A stretch of DNA of 8,606 nucleotides from CAXBCP01 sp963974055 (GTDB lineage Bacteria > Pseudomonadota > Alphaproteobacteria > MPNO01 > UBA830): contig CAXBCP010000069.1 of assembly GCA_963974055.1 (NCBI GenBank), positions 1 to 8,606 of the forward strand, written 5' to 3'. Position 1 is the first letter of the stretch. The number at the start of each line of letters is the position of its first letter. Of this stretch, positions 1-5,707 are shown piece after piece. Under the pieces are notes generated by a model. That model saw nothing but the letters and a program-made list of their open reading frames with translations. It had not been told where the DNA came from and searched no databases. Made by a program: the position numbers and the translations under genes.

Positions 1-487
1 CGCCGAGGGTTTTCAGCACCCATTCGATATCCTTGAACGTGTTGCGGAAAATGAAGTCCCGCGTCATTTCCAGATATTCCGGCTCCCACTGATGCTGCCA
101 CTCATATCCCTTGTCGAGGATCGGAAAGAGACCGAAATTCATCGAGCCCATGTTGAGCGACGTCATTTCCGGGCTGACCGCAAGCGCCGCGGCGCAGCGT
201 TCTTCCAGGGTCATCCCGTGGCCGCCGCCTGTGGTGATATTGACCACCGCGTCGGTCGCCTGCTTGATACGCGGCAGGAATTCCATGAACTCCGCCGGGT
301 CCGGCGTCGGGCGTCCGTCCTTCGGGTCGCGCGCATGCAGATGCAGGATCGATGCCCCCGCTTCCGCTGCCGCGATCGCCTCTTTCGCCACTTCGTCCGG
401 CGTGATCGGCAGGTGCGGCGACATGGTCGGCGTATGGATCGCGCCGGTGACAGCGCAGGTGATGATAACTTTGTTGTCTTTGGCCAT
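1..487 (-). CDS. BKACE family (DUF849) beta-keto acid cleavage enzyme, N-terminal part
   Basis: This gene runs off the left edge, and only about 162 N-terminal residues are visible. The family (prototype Kce, 3-keto-5-aminohexanoate cleavage enzyme) condenses a beta-keto acid with acetyl-CoA, giving acetoacetate and a new acyl-CoA, using Zn on a TIM barrel. The visible part begins MAKDNKVIITCAVTGAIHTP. It then has the signature HLHARDPKDGRP, with H49 and H51 matching the two zinc-binding histidines, followed by NITTGGGHG near residues 83-90 and SLNMGSMNFG. The ATG at 487 is preceded by AGGAAA about 8 nt upstream. It lies 113 bp downstream of the cyclase gene on the same strand, so co-transcription is likely. 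Family members differ widely in substrate (dehydrocarnitine, 3,5-diaminohexanoate products and others), and the substrate-determining residues are outside the window. The family call is firm; the substrate is unknown. Confidence 0.9.
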   Translation of the reverse strand, partial: MAKDNKVIITCAVTGAIHTPTMSPHLPITPDEVAKEAIAAAEAGASILHLHARDPKDGRPTPDPAEFMEFLPRIKQATDAVVNITTGGGHGMTLEERCAAALAVSPEMTSLNMGSMNFGLFPILDKGYEWQHQWEPEYLEMTRDFIFRNTFKDIEWVLKTLG

Positions 488-520
488 GGTTGTGGTTTCC
501 TGTTCCCTGGTGTCGTGAAC

Positions 521-535
521 CGATTTTTTTAATCG
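521..535. repeat. Short inverted repeat CGATT-N5-AATCG
   Basis: A 5-bp stem (521-525 and 531-535) flanks a run of T on the plus strand (A on the minus strand), between the tandem array and the BKACE start. On the transcribed minus strand the loop is AAAAA, so it lacks the U-tract of an intrinsic terminator in that direction. It may be incidental. Confidence 0.3.
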
Positions 536-537
536 TT

Positions 538-609
538 GCTTCAGTCGCTGCTTCAGTCGCTGCTTCAGTCGCTGCTTCAGTCGCTGCTTCAGTCGATTCT
601 TCAGTCGTC
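538..609. repeat. 12-bp tandem array (6 units) carrying in-frame stop codons
   Basis: Plus-strand unit GCTTCAGTCGCT is repeated six times head to tail. Units at 538, 550, 562 and 574 are identical, the one at 586 has one mismatch, and the one at 598 has three. On the minus strand each unit reads GAC TGA AGC AGC in the frame of the cyclase gene. TGA therefore recurs every 12 nt at 601-603, 589-591, 577-579, 565-567, 553-555 and 541-543. The array begins inside the last two codons of the cyclase gene and fills much of the gap to the BKACE gene. The unit alternates CTG and CAG triplets, which can pair with each other within one strand. Confidence 0.95.
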
Positions 610-1377
610 GATCACGGCGACGGCGCGTGTCCAGCCGCCGGAAGCGCCTTTTATTTTCGTGGGAAAACATATCACGTCGAAGCCGGTCGCCGGAAGCTGG
701 TCGAGATTTCCCATTTTCTCGATCTGACAGTAGCCTTTCTCCATGCCGGCCTTGTGGCCCTCCCAGATGATCGACGGGTCCTTTGTTTCAAGCCAGCGTT
801 CCAGCGTCTGCGGGAACGGCGCGTCCCACGTCCAGGCATCGGTGCCGACAACGCGCACGCCCCGGTCGGTCAGCCACAACGTGGCCTCGCGCCCGAAGCC
901 GCAGCCCCTGGTCAGGTAGTCGTCCTCGCCGTAGCGTTCGCCCGCCGACGTATTGACGACGATGATATCGAGCGGTTGCAGTTCGTGTCCGATACGGTCG
1001 AGCTCCGCCTGCATGTCGTCGGGCGTCACCAGGTAGCCGTCGTCGAAATGGCGGAAATCGAACTTCACGCCGGCCTGATAGCACCACTCCAGTGGGATCT
1101 CGTCGATGGTGATCGCCCGTTCGCCGCCATCCATGGTCGGGTGATAGTGCCACGGCGCATCCACATGCGTGCCGTTATGGGTCGTCAGTTCGATATCTTC
1201 CATCGCCCAGCCCATCCCGTCCGGCAACTGGTCCGGCGTCAGCCCGGGGAACAGGGCGCAAAGCTGCGGTGCGGTTTCCCTGTGCGCGTGATACGCGATC
1301 TTCGGCAGCATGAAGTCGGGGTCCGACTTGATCCCGGTTTCAAGCGCAACGGAAATATCGACAAAGCGGCGTGGCAT
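601..1377 (-). CDS. Cyclase family protein (KynB/isatin hydrolase-like metal hydrolase)
   Basis: A 258-aa protein of the cyclase family (PF04199), which includes kynurenine formamidase and isatin hydrolase. These cytoplasmic, metal-dependent enzymes hydrolyse amide or lactam bonds. The motif HNGTHVDAPWH (H67, H71, D73, H77) is the family metal-binding signature. The C-terminal part around residues 205-255 (GHKAGMEKGYCQIEKMGNLD, then FPTKIKGASGG) matches the usual family ending. The start at 1377 is chosen because GGGAGGA sits 4 nt upstream and MPRRFVDISVAL begins the conserved fold; an upstream GTG at 1437 has no such site. The stop codon is the first of six in-frame TGA codons in the tandem array. 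It is probably co-transcribed with the BKACE gene. No kynurenine pathway genes are nearby, so I would not call it kynB; a catabolic amide or lactone hydrolase is an inference. Confidence 0.9.
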   Translation of the reverse strand: MPRRFVDISVALETGIKSDPDFMLPKIAYHAHRETAPQLCALFPGLTPDQLPDGMGWAMEDIELTTHNGTHVDAPWHYHPTMDGGERAITIDEIPLEWCYQAGVKFDFRHFDDGYLVTPDDMQAELDRIGHELQPLDIIVVNTSAGERYGEDDYLTRGCGFGREATLWLTDRGVRVVGTDAWTWDAPFPQTLERWLETKDPSIIWEGHKAGMEKGYCQIEKMGNLDQLPATGFDVICFPTKIKGASGGWTRAVAVIDD

Positions 1378-1573
1378 GGTTTCCTCCCTTTTTCGCAGGT
1401 CTCGATCCCTGTCCGGAGTATGGCCGAGCAACCTCACCTTGGCGAGAGTCGGAGGACCGAACGGCCGCTGGATGAGAGTTCCCGTCTATTGCGCCGGGGG
1501 TCAGCCGGACTCCTTGACCAATCGACCCGGCATGTCAGATTACGCCAGAGGGAACATAGAACAGGAAATCGCC
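1378..1573. other. Divergent intergenic region, cyclase / thiolase
   Basis: These 196 bp separate two divergent genes and should hold both promoters. I see no convincing sigma70 pair. A TTGACC at 1514-1519 on the plus strand has only a poor -10 partner (AGATTA after 17 bp). TCGG-N4-CCGA near 1449-1460 is a short inverted repeat and could be an operator half, but evidence is thin. Confidence 0.4.
1382..1388 (-). promoter_or_regulatory. Ribosome binding site GGGAGGA of the cyclase gene
   Basis: On the minus strand GGGAGGA lies 4 nt before the ATG at 1377. It decides between this start and the longer GTG-initiated frame. The flavoprotein gene at 6921 carries the same GGGAGGA. Confidence 0.75.
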
Positions 1574-2740
1574 ATGACCGGTTGCATCGTGGGCTGGGCC
1601 CATTCCAAATTCGGCAAGCATGAAGGCGTTGAGCTTGAAACCCTGATCGTCGAGGCCGCGACCGAGGCCCTTGTCGATGCACGGGTTGCGCCGGCCGATG
1701 TGGACGAGATTTATATCGGGCATTTCAACGGCGGCTTCGTAAAGCAGGACTTCCCGTCCTCGCTGGTCCTGCAGGTCCACAAGGACCTCCGCTTCAAGCC
1801 GGCGACCCGCGTCGAGAATGCCTGTGCGACGGGTACCGCGGCGATCCACCAGGGGCTGAACGCCATTGCCGCAAAGAAGGCGCGGATCGTGCTGTGCGTC
1901 GGCGTCGAGAAAATGACCGAACTGAACGGCGCGCAGATCGGCGAAGTGCTGACGAAGGCCAGCTATTACAGGGAAGAAGGCGGCGAAAACGGCTCCTTCG
2001 TCGATATCTTCGCCCGTGTCGCGGAGAGCTATTTCCAGAAATACGGCGACCAGTCCGACGCGCTGGCGATGATCGCGGCGAAAAACCACGCCAACGGCGC
2101 GGTCAATCCGCTGGCCCATTTTCAGAAAGACCTGGGATACGAATTCTGCCGCACGGCGTCGGACAAGAACCCGCTGATTTCGGGACCGCTGAAACGCTCC
2201 GACTGTTCGCCGGTAACCGACGGCGCCGCCGCCGTCGTGCTCGCCGATACCGAAACGGCCATGAGCATGGACAAGGCCGTGCTGTTCCGCGCGACGGCCC
2301 ATGTGAATGATTTTCTGCCGATGTCGCGGCGCGACGTCACCCAGTTCGAGGGCGCGGCCGCTGCCTGGCGCCAACTCTACGAACGGGCGCATATGAATAT
2401 CAACGATCTCGACGTCGTCGAGGTTCACGACTGTTTCACCATCGCCGAACTGCTGATTTACGAAGCCATGGGACTTGCCGAAAAAGGCGACGGCGCCCGC
2501 GCCATCGCCGAGGGCTGGACCACCAAACAGGGAAAGCTTCCGGTCAACCCGTCGGGCGGGCTGAAGTCCAAAGGCCACCCCATCGGTGCGACCGGGGTCT
2601 CCATGCATGTGATGGCGGCGATGCAGACCCGCGGCGAGGCCGGCGCCCTCCAGGTCGACGGCGCCGAGATCGCCGGCGTGTTCAACATGGGCGGCTCGGC
2701 CGTCGCCAATTACGGCTCGATCCTGGAAGCCATACGCTAG
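1574..2740 (+). CDS. Thiolase family protein, SCP-x type (acetyl-CoA acetyltransferase-like)
   Basis: A 388-aa protein of the SCP-x/SCP2-type thiolase group, which cleaves 3-ketoacyl-CoA to acyl-CoA plus acetyl- or propionyl-CoA in the cytoplasm. The nucleophile is C84 in ENACATGTAA. EVHDCF places H285 and C287 in the HDCF loop. NPSGGLKSKGHPIGATG contains H335. The C-terminal motif that is CxG in classical thiolases reads NMGG (N371), as is normal for SCP2-type enzymes, where the HDCF cysteine is thought to take over its role. The start at 1574 has AGGAAA just upstream and begins directly at the fold (MTGCIVGWAHSKFG). In-frame ATG 1532 would add 14 non-conserved residues. It is divergent from the cyclase/BKACE pair, and the ligase downstream on the same strand suggests a shared pathway. 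The sequence does not separate degradative from non-catalytic homologues, but all key residues are present. Confidence 0.9.
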   Translation: MTGCIVGWAHSKFGKHEGVELETLIVEAATEALVDARVAPADVDEIYIGHFNGGFVKQDFPSSLVLQVHKDLRFKPATRVENACATGTAAIHQGLNAIAAKKARIVLCVGVEKMTELNGAQIGEVLTKASYYREEGGENGSFVDIFARVAESYFQKYGDQSDALAMIAAKNHANGAVNPLAHFQKDLGYEFCRTASDKNPLISGPLKRSDCSPVTDGAAAVVLADTETAMSMDKAVLFRATAHVNDFLPMSRRDVTQFEGAAAAWRQLYERAHMNINDLDVVEVHDCFTIAELLIYEAMGLAEKGDGARAIAEGWTTKQGKLPVNPSGGLKSKGHPIGATGVSMHVMAAMQTRGEAGALQVDGAEIAGVFNMGGSAVANYGSILEAIR

Positions 2741-2744
2741 ACGT

Positions 2745-2765
2745 CTTCCGTTCGACGGGTGGAAG
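2745..2765. terminator. Weak hairpin between convergent genes
   Basis: CTTCC (2745-2749) and GGAAG (2761-2765) flank an 11-nt loop in the 28-bp gap between the convergent thiolase and exported-protein genes. The stem is only 5 bp, with no T-run on either side, so this is a weak candidate terminator. Confidence 0.25.
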
Positions 2766-2768
2766 TTC

Positions 2769-3989
2769 CTAGTTCGGCATCAGCACGAAATATTCATGCG
2801 GTGCGGGAGGCTGTTTGGTCGCTTTCAGCCGGCCCTTCTTGTGATCGGGCACCACGAACACGCCGCGCGCGGAGACCAGCGCGATCAACTCGCCCGGCTG
2901 TATCGTCCCCGGCGTGTTGGTCGCCTTGATGAGCCTGAACTTTTCGGATTTTCCCGGACGGGCCCGGTTCGCATAGACGACCCCGTCGTTGTTCATCGAC
3001 AGATAACCGTCATGCACCGCGCGAAGGGTGATCCAGTCGCCGTGACGCAAAAGGCCGCCATTCAGGTCCGCAACCCGGAAACGGCCCGCGGGACTGCATG
3101 AATTGTAGGCGACGCGCACGGGCCGGCTTTGCAGGCCCGCACTGGACGCCGCATACCGGCGTCCGTAGGTGCAGAGGCAGACGCCCGGCGCTTCCAGCTG
3201 CGATCTCAGCGTCGATGCCTGCCCGCCGGTCCGGGCGATGCAGTAATACTGCCGGGCCCTGGCCATCGCCATCTGGGCTTCGGCTTTCTTTTTCTGCTGT
3301 GCAGCGCGAATATTCCGCAATGACTGGAACGCTGTCGTGTCTCCCGCCATGAAACCGATCTGGTCGGCGGTCGCAACCGCCAGCAGGCGCCGGCGGATCG
3401 CCGCCGGGCTGATATCGCGCAGATCAACCCCCCGGGCGCGCAGAAGCTCGGTCTGAAATGCTTCAAGCTGCTGACGGCAGATCTGGTGGATCGCGGGTTG
3501 CGGACCGGCATCCCGGAAGCATTCCTTTATCGTTCGGAATCTGCCGGCTTCATCGACTTCGCTGATAATCCCGCGCAACGCGAAGAGATCCTTCCGGATA
3601 TCGGGGGCGTCCGGATCTCGGGCGATTTCCACAAAGCGGATATAGATTTCGAGCGGCGGGAGTCCCGCAAAGATGTCGGGCCTTTTTTCTATGATTTCCC
3701 GGTGAAACCGCACAAGCCTCTGACGGCACAATTGCCGAAAGGCGGGCTGAAGGCGGGATTTCTCGAAGCACCCCCGGATTGCATGGAGCGGGCCCCTCTC
3801 CTTCCGGCTCGACATCAGCTTTCTAACCGCGTCGAGAACGTTACTCGGCGACTGGGCAAGCGGATCCAACACGGGCAATGCGCCCGACCCCGCGATGGGC
3901 GCCTGGGCCTTCGCTGCCGGTTGCATGATCGTTGCAGTCAGCAACGCTGCCGCGACAATCGATATCAGGGAAGGTCTTGAACGCATCAT
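2769..3989 (-). CDS. Exported protein with duplicated CX13C unit and C-terminal fascin-like segment
   Basis: I do not recognise this 406-aa protein as a named family. Residues 1-28 are a signal peptide: R3 and R5, hydrophobic 8-22, AKA|QA cleavage after about A28. It is therefore likely periplasmic or secreted. Two tandem units follow (about 70-125 and 153-209), each with CF-x5-QPA-x3-Q-x-CRQ: C74/C88 and C157/C171, both CX13C. A charged helical stretch (about 228-247) leads to a Cys-containing middle part (C250, C271, C273, C298). Residues 316-406 resemble fascin-type beta-trefoil leaves (GDWITLRAVHDGYLS, YANR, EKFRL), with a second weaker copy at 364-406. The eight cysteines suggest disulfides in the periplasm. 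Start ATG 3989 (or the adjacent ATG 3986) follows AGGA at about 10 nt. It is a lone minus-strand gene between plus-strand thiolase and ligase; its role in that pathway, if any, is unknown. Confidence 0.85.
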   Translation of the reverse strand: MMRSRPSLISIVAAALLTATIMQPAAKAQAPIAGSGALPVLDPLAQSPSNVLDAVRKLMSSRKERGPLHAIRGCFEKSRLQPAFRQLCRQRLVRFHREIIEKRPDIFAGLPPLEIYIRFVEIARDPDAPDIRKDLFALRGIISEVDEAGRFRTIKECFRDAGPQPAIHQICRQQLEAFQTELLRARGVDLRDISPAAIRRRLLAVATADQIGFMAGDTTAFQSLRNIRAAQQKKKAEAQMAMARARQYYCIARTGGQASTLRSQLEAPGVCLCTYGRRYAASSAGLQSRPVRVAYNSCSPAGRFRVADLNGGLLRHGDWITLRAVHDGYLSMNNDGVVYANRARPGKSEKFRLIKATNTPGTIQPGELIALVSARGVFVVPDHKKGRLKATKQPPAPHEYFVLMPN

Positions 3990-4154
3990 CCGAAAATAGT
4001 CCTCATCGCGCAGGATACAAATGTCAAAAAACGGACCCAAACAATGCCGCAACTCCATAGCGCCCCTTTCGGCCCAGGCATGCCGAATGCTCAGCTCCGG
4101 CAACTTCGCCGACCGGCCTCCCCAGCGTGACGCAGCAATGCTACAAAACCGTTT
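3990..4154. other. Divergent intergenic region, exported protein / ligase
   Basis: 165 bp between divergent genes. It holds the inverted repeat at 4068-4087 and a perfect TTGACA on the minus strand (plus 4023-4028) that has no -10 at normal spacing before the start codon. No clear plus-strand promoter is visible, and the ligase start has no obvious Shine-Dalgarno sequence. Confidence 0.4.
4068..4087. promoter_or_regulatory. Inverted repeat TTCGGC-N8-GCCGAA, possible operator
   Basis: Perfect 6-bp arms (4068-4073 and 4082-4087) are separated by 8 bp, giving roughly two helical turns end to end. An 8-bp palindrome GGCATGCC (4077-4084) overlaps it. The position in a divergent promoter region fits a dimeric regulator site, but no other copy is visible in the window. 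Confidence 0.3.
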
Positions 4155-5681
4155 ATGAACCTCGCCCGCCTCCTCTCCGATGCCGCGCGCAGCGCACCCG
4201 ACAGTCCGGCGCTGTCGCACGGCAATAGGATTGTCGCCACCTATGCCGAGCATGCCGGCACCGCCGCCGGTCTCGCCGCGGCCTTGCTGTCGGAATTGGG
4301 CCTGGCCGCCGGCGACCGCGTCGCGATCGCCATGAAGAATGCACCGGAATATTCGGAAATTATGTTCGGCGCGTGGCATGCAGGCCTCGCCGCAGTCCCG
4401 ATGAATGCCCGGCTGCACCCTCGCGAATTCGCCTACATTCTCGAAGATTCGGGCGCGCGCGTCTGTTTTATCAGCGAAGACCTCGCCGACGGGATCGCCG
4501 AAGCGGCCCGCGATGTGCCGACGCTGGAACACATCGTGATCGCAGGCTCGCATCGTTACCGCGAACTCGCCGCCGCCCGGCTCGTGGAGATCGCCGATGT
4601 CGATGCCGACGCCCTCGCCTGGCTGTTCTATACGTCGGGAACCACCGGACGCCCCAAAGGCGCGATGCTGAGCCACCGGAACCTGCGCGCGATGAACGAC
4701 GCCTATTTCGCCAATGTCGACGACATCGACGCCGCCGACTGCATCATCCATGCGGCTCCCTATAGCCACGGATCGGGCCTGTACATGCTGCCCCATGTCG
4801 CGCACGGCGCCTGCCAGGTGGTGCCGGCGTCCGGCGGGTTCGATCCGGACGAAGTGTTCGATCTGCTGCAAACCTGGAAAGGCGCCACTTTCTTCTTTGC
4901 GCCGACGATGGTCACGCGGCTGATCAATGCCCCCGGCATCGCAACGGCGGATACCGCCAACCTCAAGACGATCGTCTACGGCGGCGCGCCCATGTACGCC
5001 GAGGACTGCCTGAAAGCGCTCGACCTGCTCGGCCCGAAACTGGTGCAGATTTACGGTCAGGGCGAATCCCCGATGACCATCACCGCGCTGTCGCGTGCCG
5101 ATCATTCGGACAGGGCCCACCCGAAATACCGGGAACGCCTGGCGTCGGTCGGTCCCGCACAGGAAGGTATCGAACTGCGCATCGCCGATGAAACCGACAC
5201 GGAACTGCCCGTGGGCGAAACCGGCGAAATCCTCGTCCGCGGCGATGTCGTGATGAAGGGATACTGGAACAATCCGGAGGCAAGCGCGGAAACCCTGCGC
5301 GGCGGCTGGCTGCACACGGGCGATATGGGCGCCCTGGACGAAGACGGCTTTCTGACGCTGAAGGACCGGTCGAAAGACGTCATCATTTCGGGCGGATCGA
5401 ACATCTATCCGCGCGAGGTCGAGGAAGTCCTCCTCCGCCACAACGGCGTGCTTGAATGTTCGGTTATCGGGCGTCCCCACGCGGACTGGGGCGAGGAAAT
5501 CGTCGCCTTCGTGGTGCCCAAACCGGGGGCAGAAATCCGCGAGGCAGAGCTGGACGCGCTCTGCCTGGAACACATCGCCCGGTTCAAACGCCCCAAGGCC
5601 TATCGCATGATCGACGCGTTGCCGAAAAACAATTACGGCAAGGTACTGAAGACCGCGCTTCGGAACATCGCCGAAAGCTGA
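4155..5681 (+). CDS. AMP-dependent synthetase/ligase (acyl-CoA synthetase)
   Basis: A 508-aa, full-length member of the ANL superfamily. It activates a carboxylic acid with ATP to an acyl-AMP and then to the CoA thioester, in the cytoplasm. Core motifs appear in order: the phosphate-binding loop YTSGTTGRPKG (159-169), YGQGES (300-305), GWLHTGD (384-390), KDRSKDVIISGGSNIYPREV (403-422) and the C-terminal PKNNYGKVLK (490-499) with catalytic K496. The start at 4155 gives the typical N-terminus (NLARLLSDAARSAPDSPAL) and no in-frame alternative fits, but no good ribosome binding site precedes it. Its TGA lies inside a hairpin shared with the convergent flavoprotein gene. Short or medium-chain, aromatic or malonate-like acids are all possible substrates; the motifs do not discriminate. 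It probably supplies CoA esters to the thiolase (inference). Confidence 0.93.
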   Translation: MNLARLLSDAARSAPDSPALSHGNRIVATYAEHAGTAAGLAAALLSELGLAAGDRVAIAMKNAPEYSEIMFGAWHAGLAAVPMNARLHPREFAYILEDSGARVCFISEDLADGIAEAARDVPTLEHIVIAGSHRYRELAAARLVEIADVDADALAWLFYTSGTTGRPKGAMLSHRNLRAMNDAYFANVDDIDAADCIIHAAPYSHGSGLYMLPHVAHGACQVVPASGGFDPDEVFDLLQTWKGATFFFAPTMVTRLINAPGIATADTANLKTIVYGGAPMYAEDCLKALDLLGPKLVQIYGQGESPMTITALSRADHSDRAHPKYRERLASVGPAQEGIELRIADETDTELPVGETGEILVRGDVVMKGYWNNPEASAETLRGGWLHTGDMGALDEDGFLTLKDRSKDVIISGGSNIYPREVEEVLLRHNGVLECSVIGRPHADWGEEIVAFVVPKPGAEIREAELDALCLEHIARFKRPKAYRMIDALPKNNYGKVLKTALRNIAES

Positions 5682-5707
5682 GGAGCAGAAAAAGCGGCGC
5701 TCCTCAG
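5678..5707. terminator. Bidirectional hairpin spanning both convergent stop codons
   Basis: CTGAGGAGC (5678-5686) and GCTCCTCAG (5699-5707) form a perfect 9-bp stem with a 12-nt loop. The left arm contains the TGA of the ligase (5679-5681). The right arm contains the complement of the flavoprotein TGA (5704-5706). No T-run follows on either strand, so it is a stabilising 3' hairpin or an imperfect bidirectional terminator rather than a canonical intrinsic one. Confidence 0.6.

Noticed and set aside
538..609. CRISPR array or phase-variable coding repeat
   Set aside because: The units are 12 bp with no spacers, so this is not CRISPR. The unit length is a multiple of three and lies after a stop codon, so copy changes would not switch a reading frame.
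601..1377. Naming the cyclase-family gene kynB
   Set aside because: The motif is shared by the whole family, and no tryptophan/kynurenine genes are nearby, so a specific name would overreach.
490..1623. 377-residue plus-strand open frame with Ser-Val-Ala-Ala repeats
   Set aside because: It is antisense to the cyclase gene, which has a full metal-binding motif and ribosome binding site. The repeats are only the 12-bp array read on the other strand.
1535..2608. 357-residue minus-strand open frame opposite the thiolase
   Set aside because: It is rich in Arg, Gly and His with no recognisable domain, and it mirrors a well-conserved thiolase.
4007..4028. Perfect minus-strand TTGACA before the exported-protein gene
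   Set aside because: At 16-18 bp spacing there is no -10 hexamer, and the start codon is too close for a normal leader. It is not reported as a promoter.
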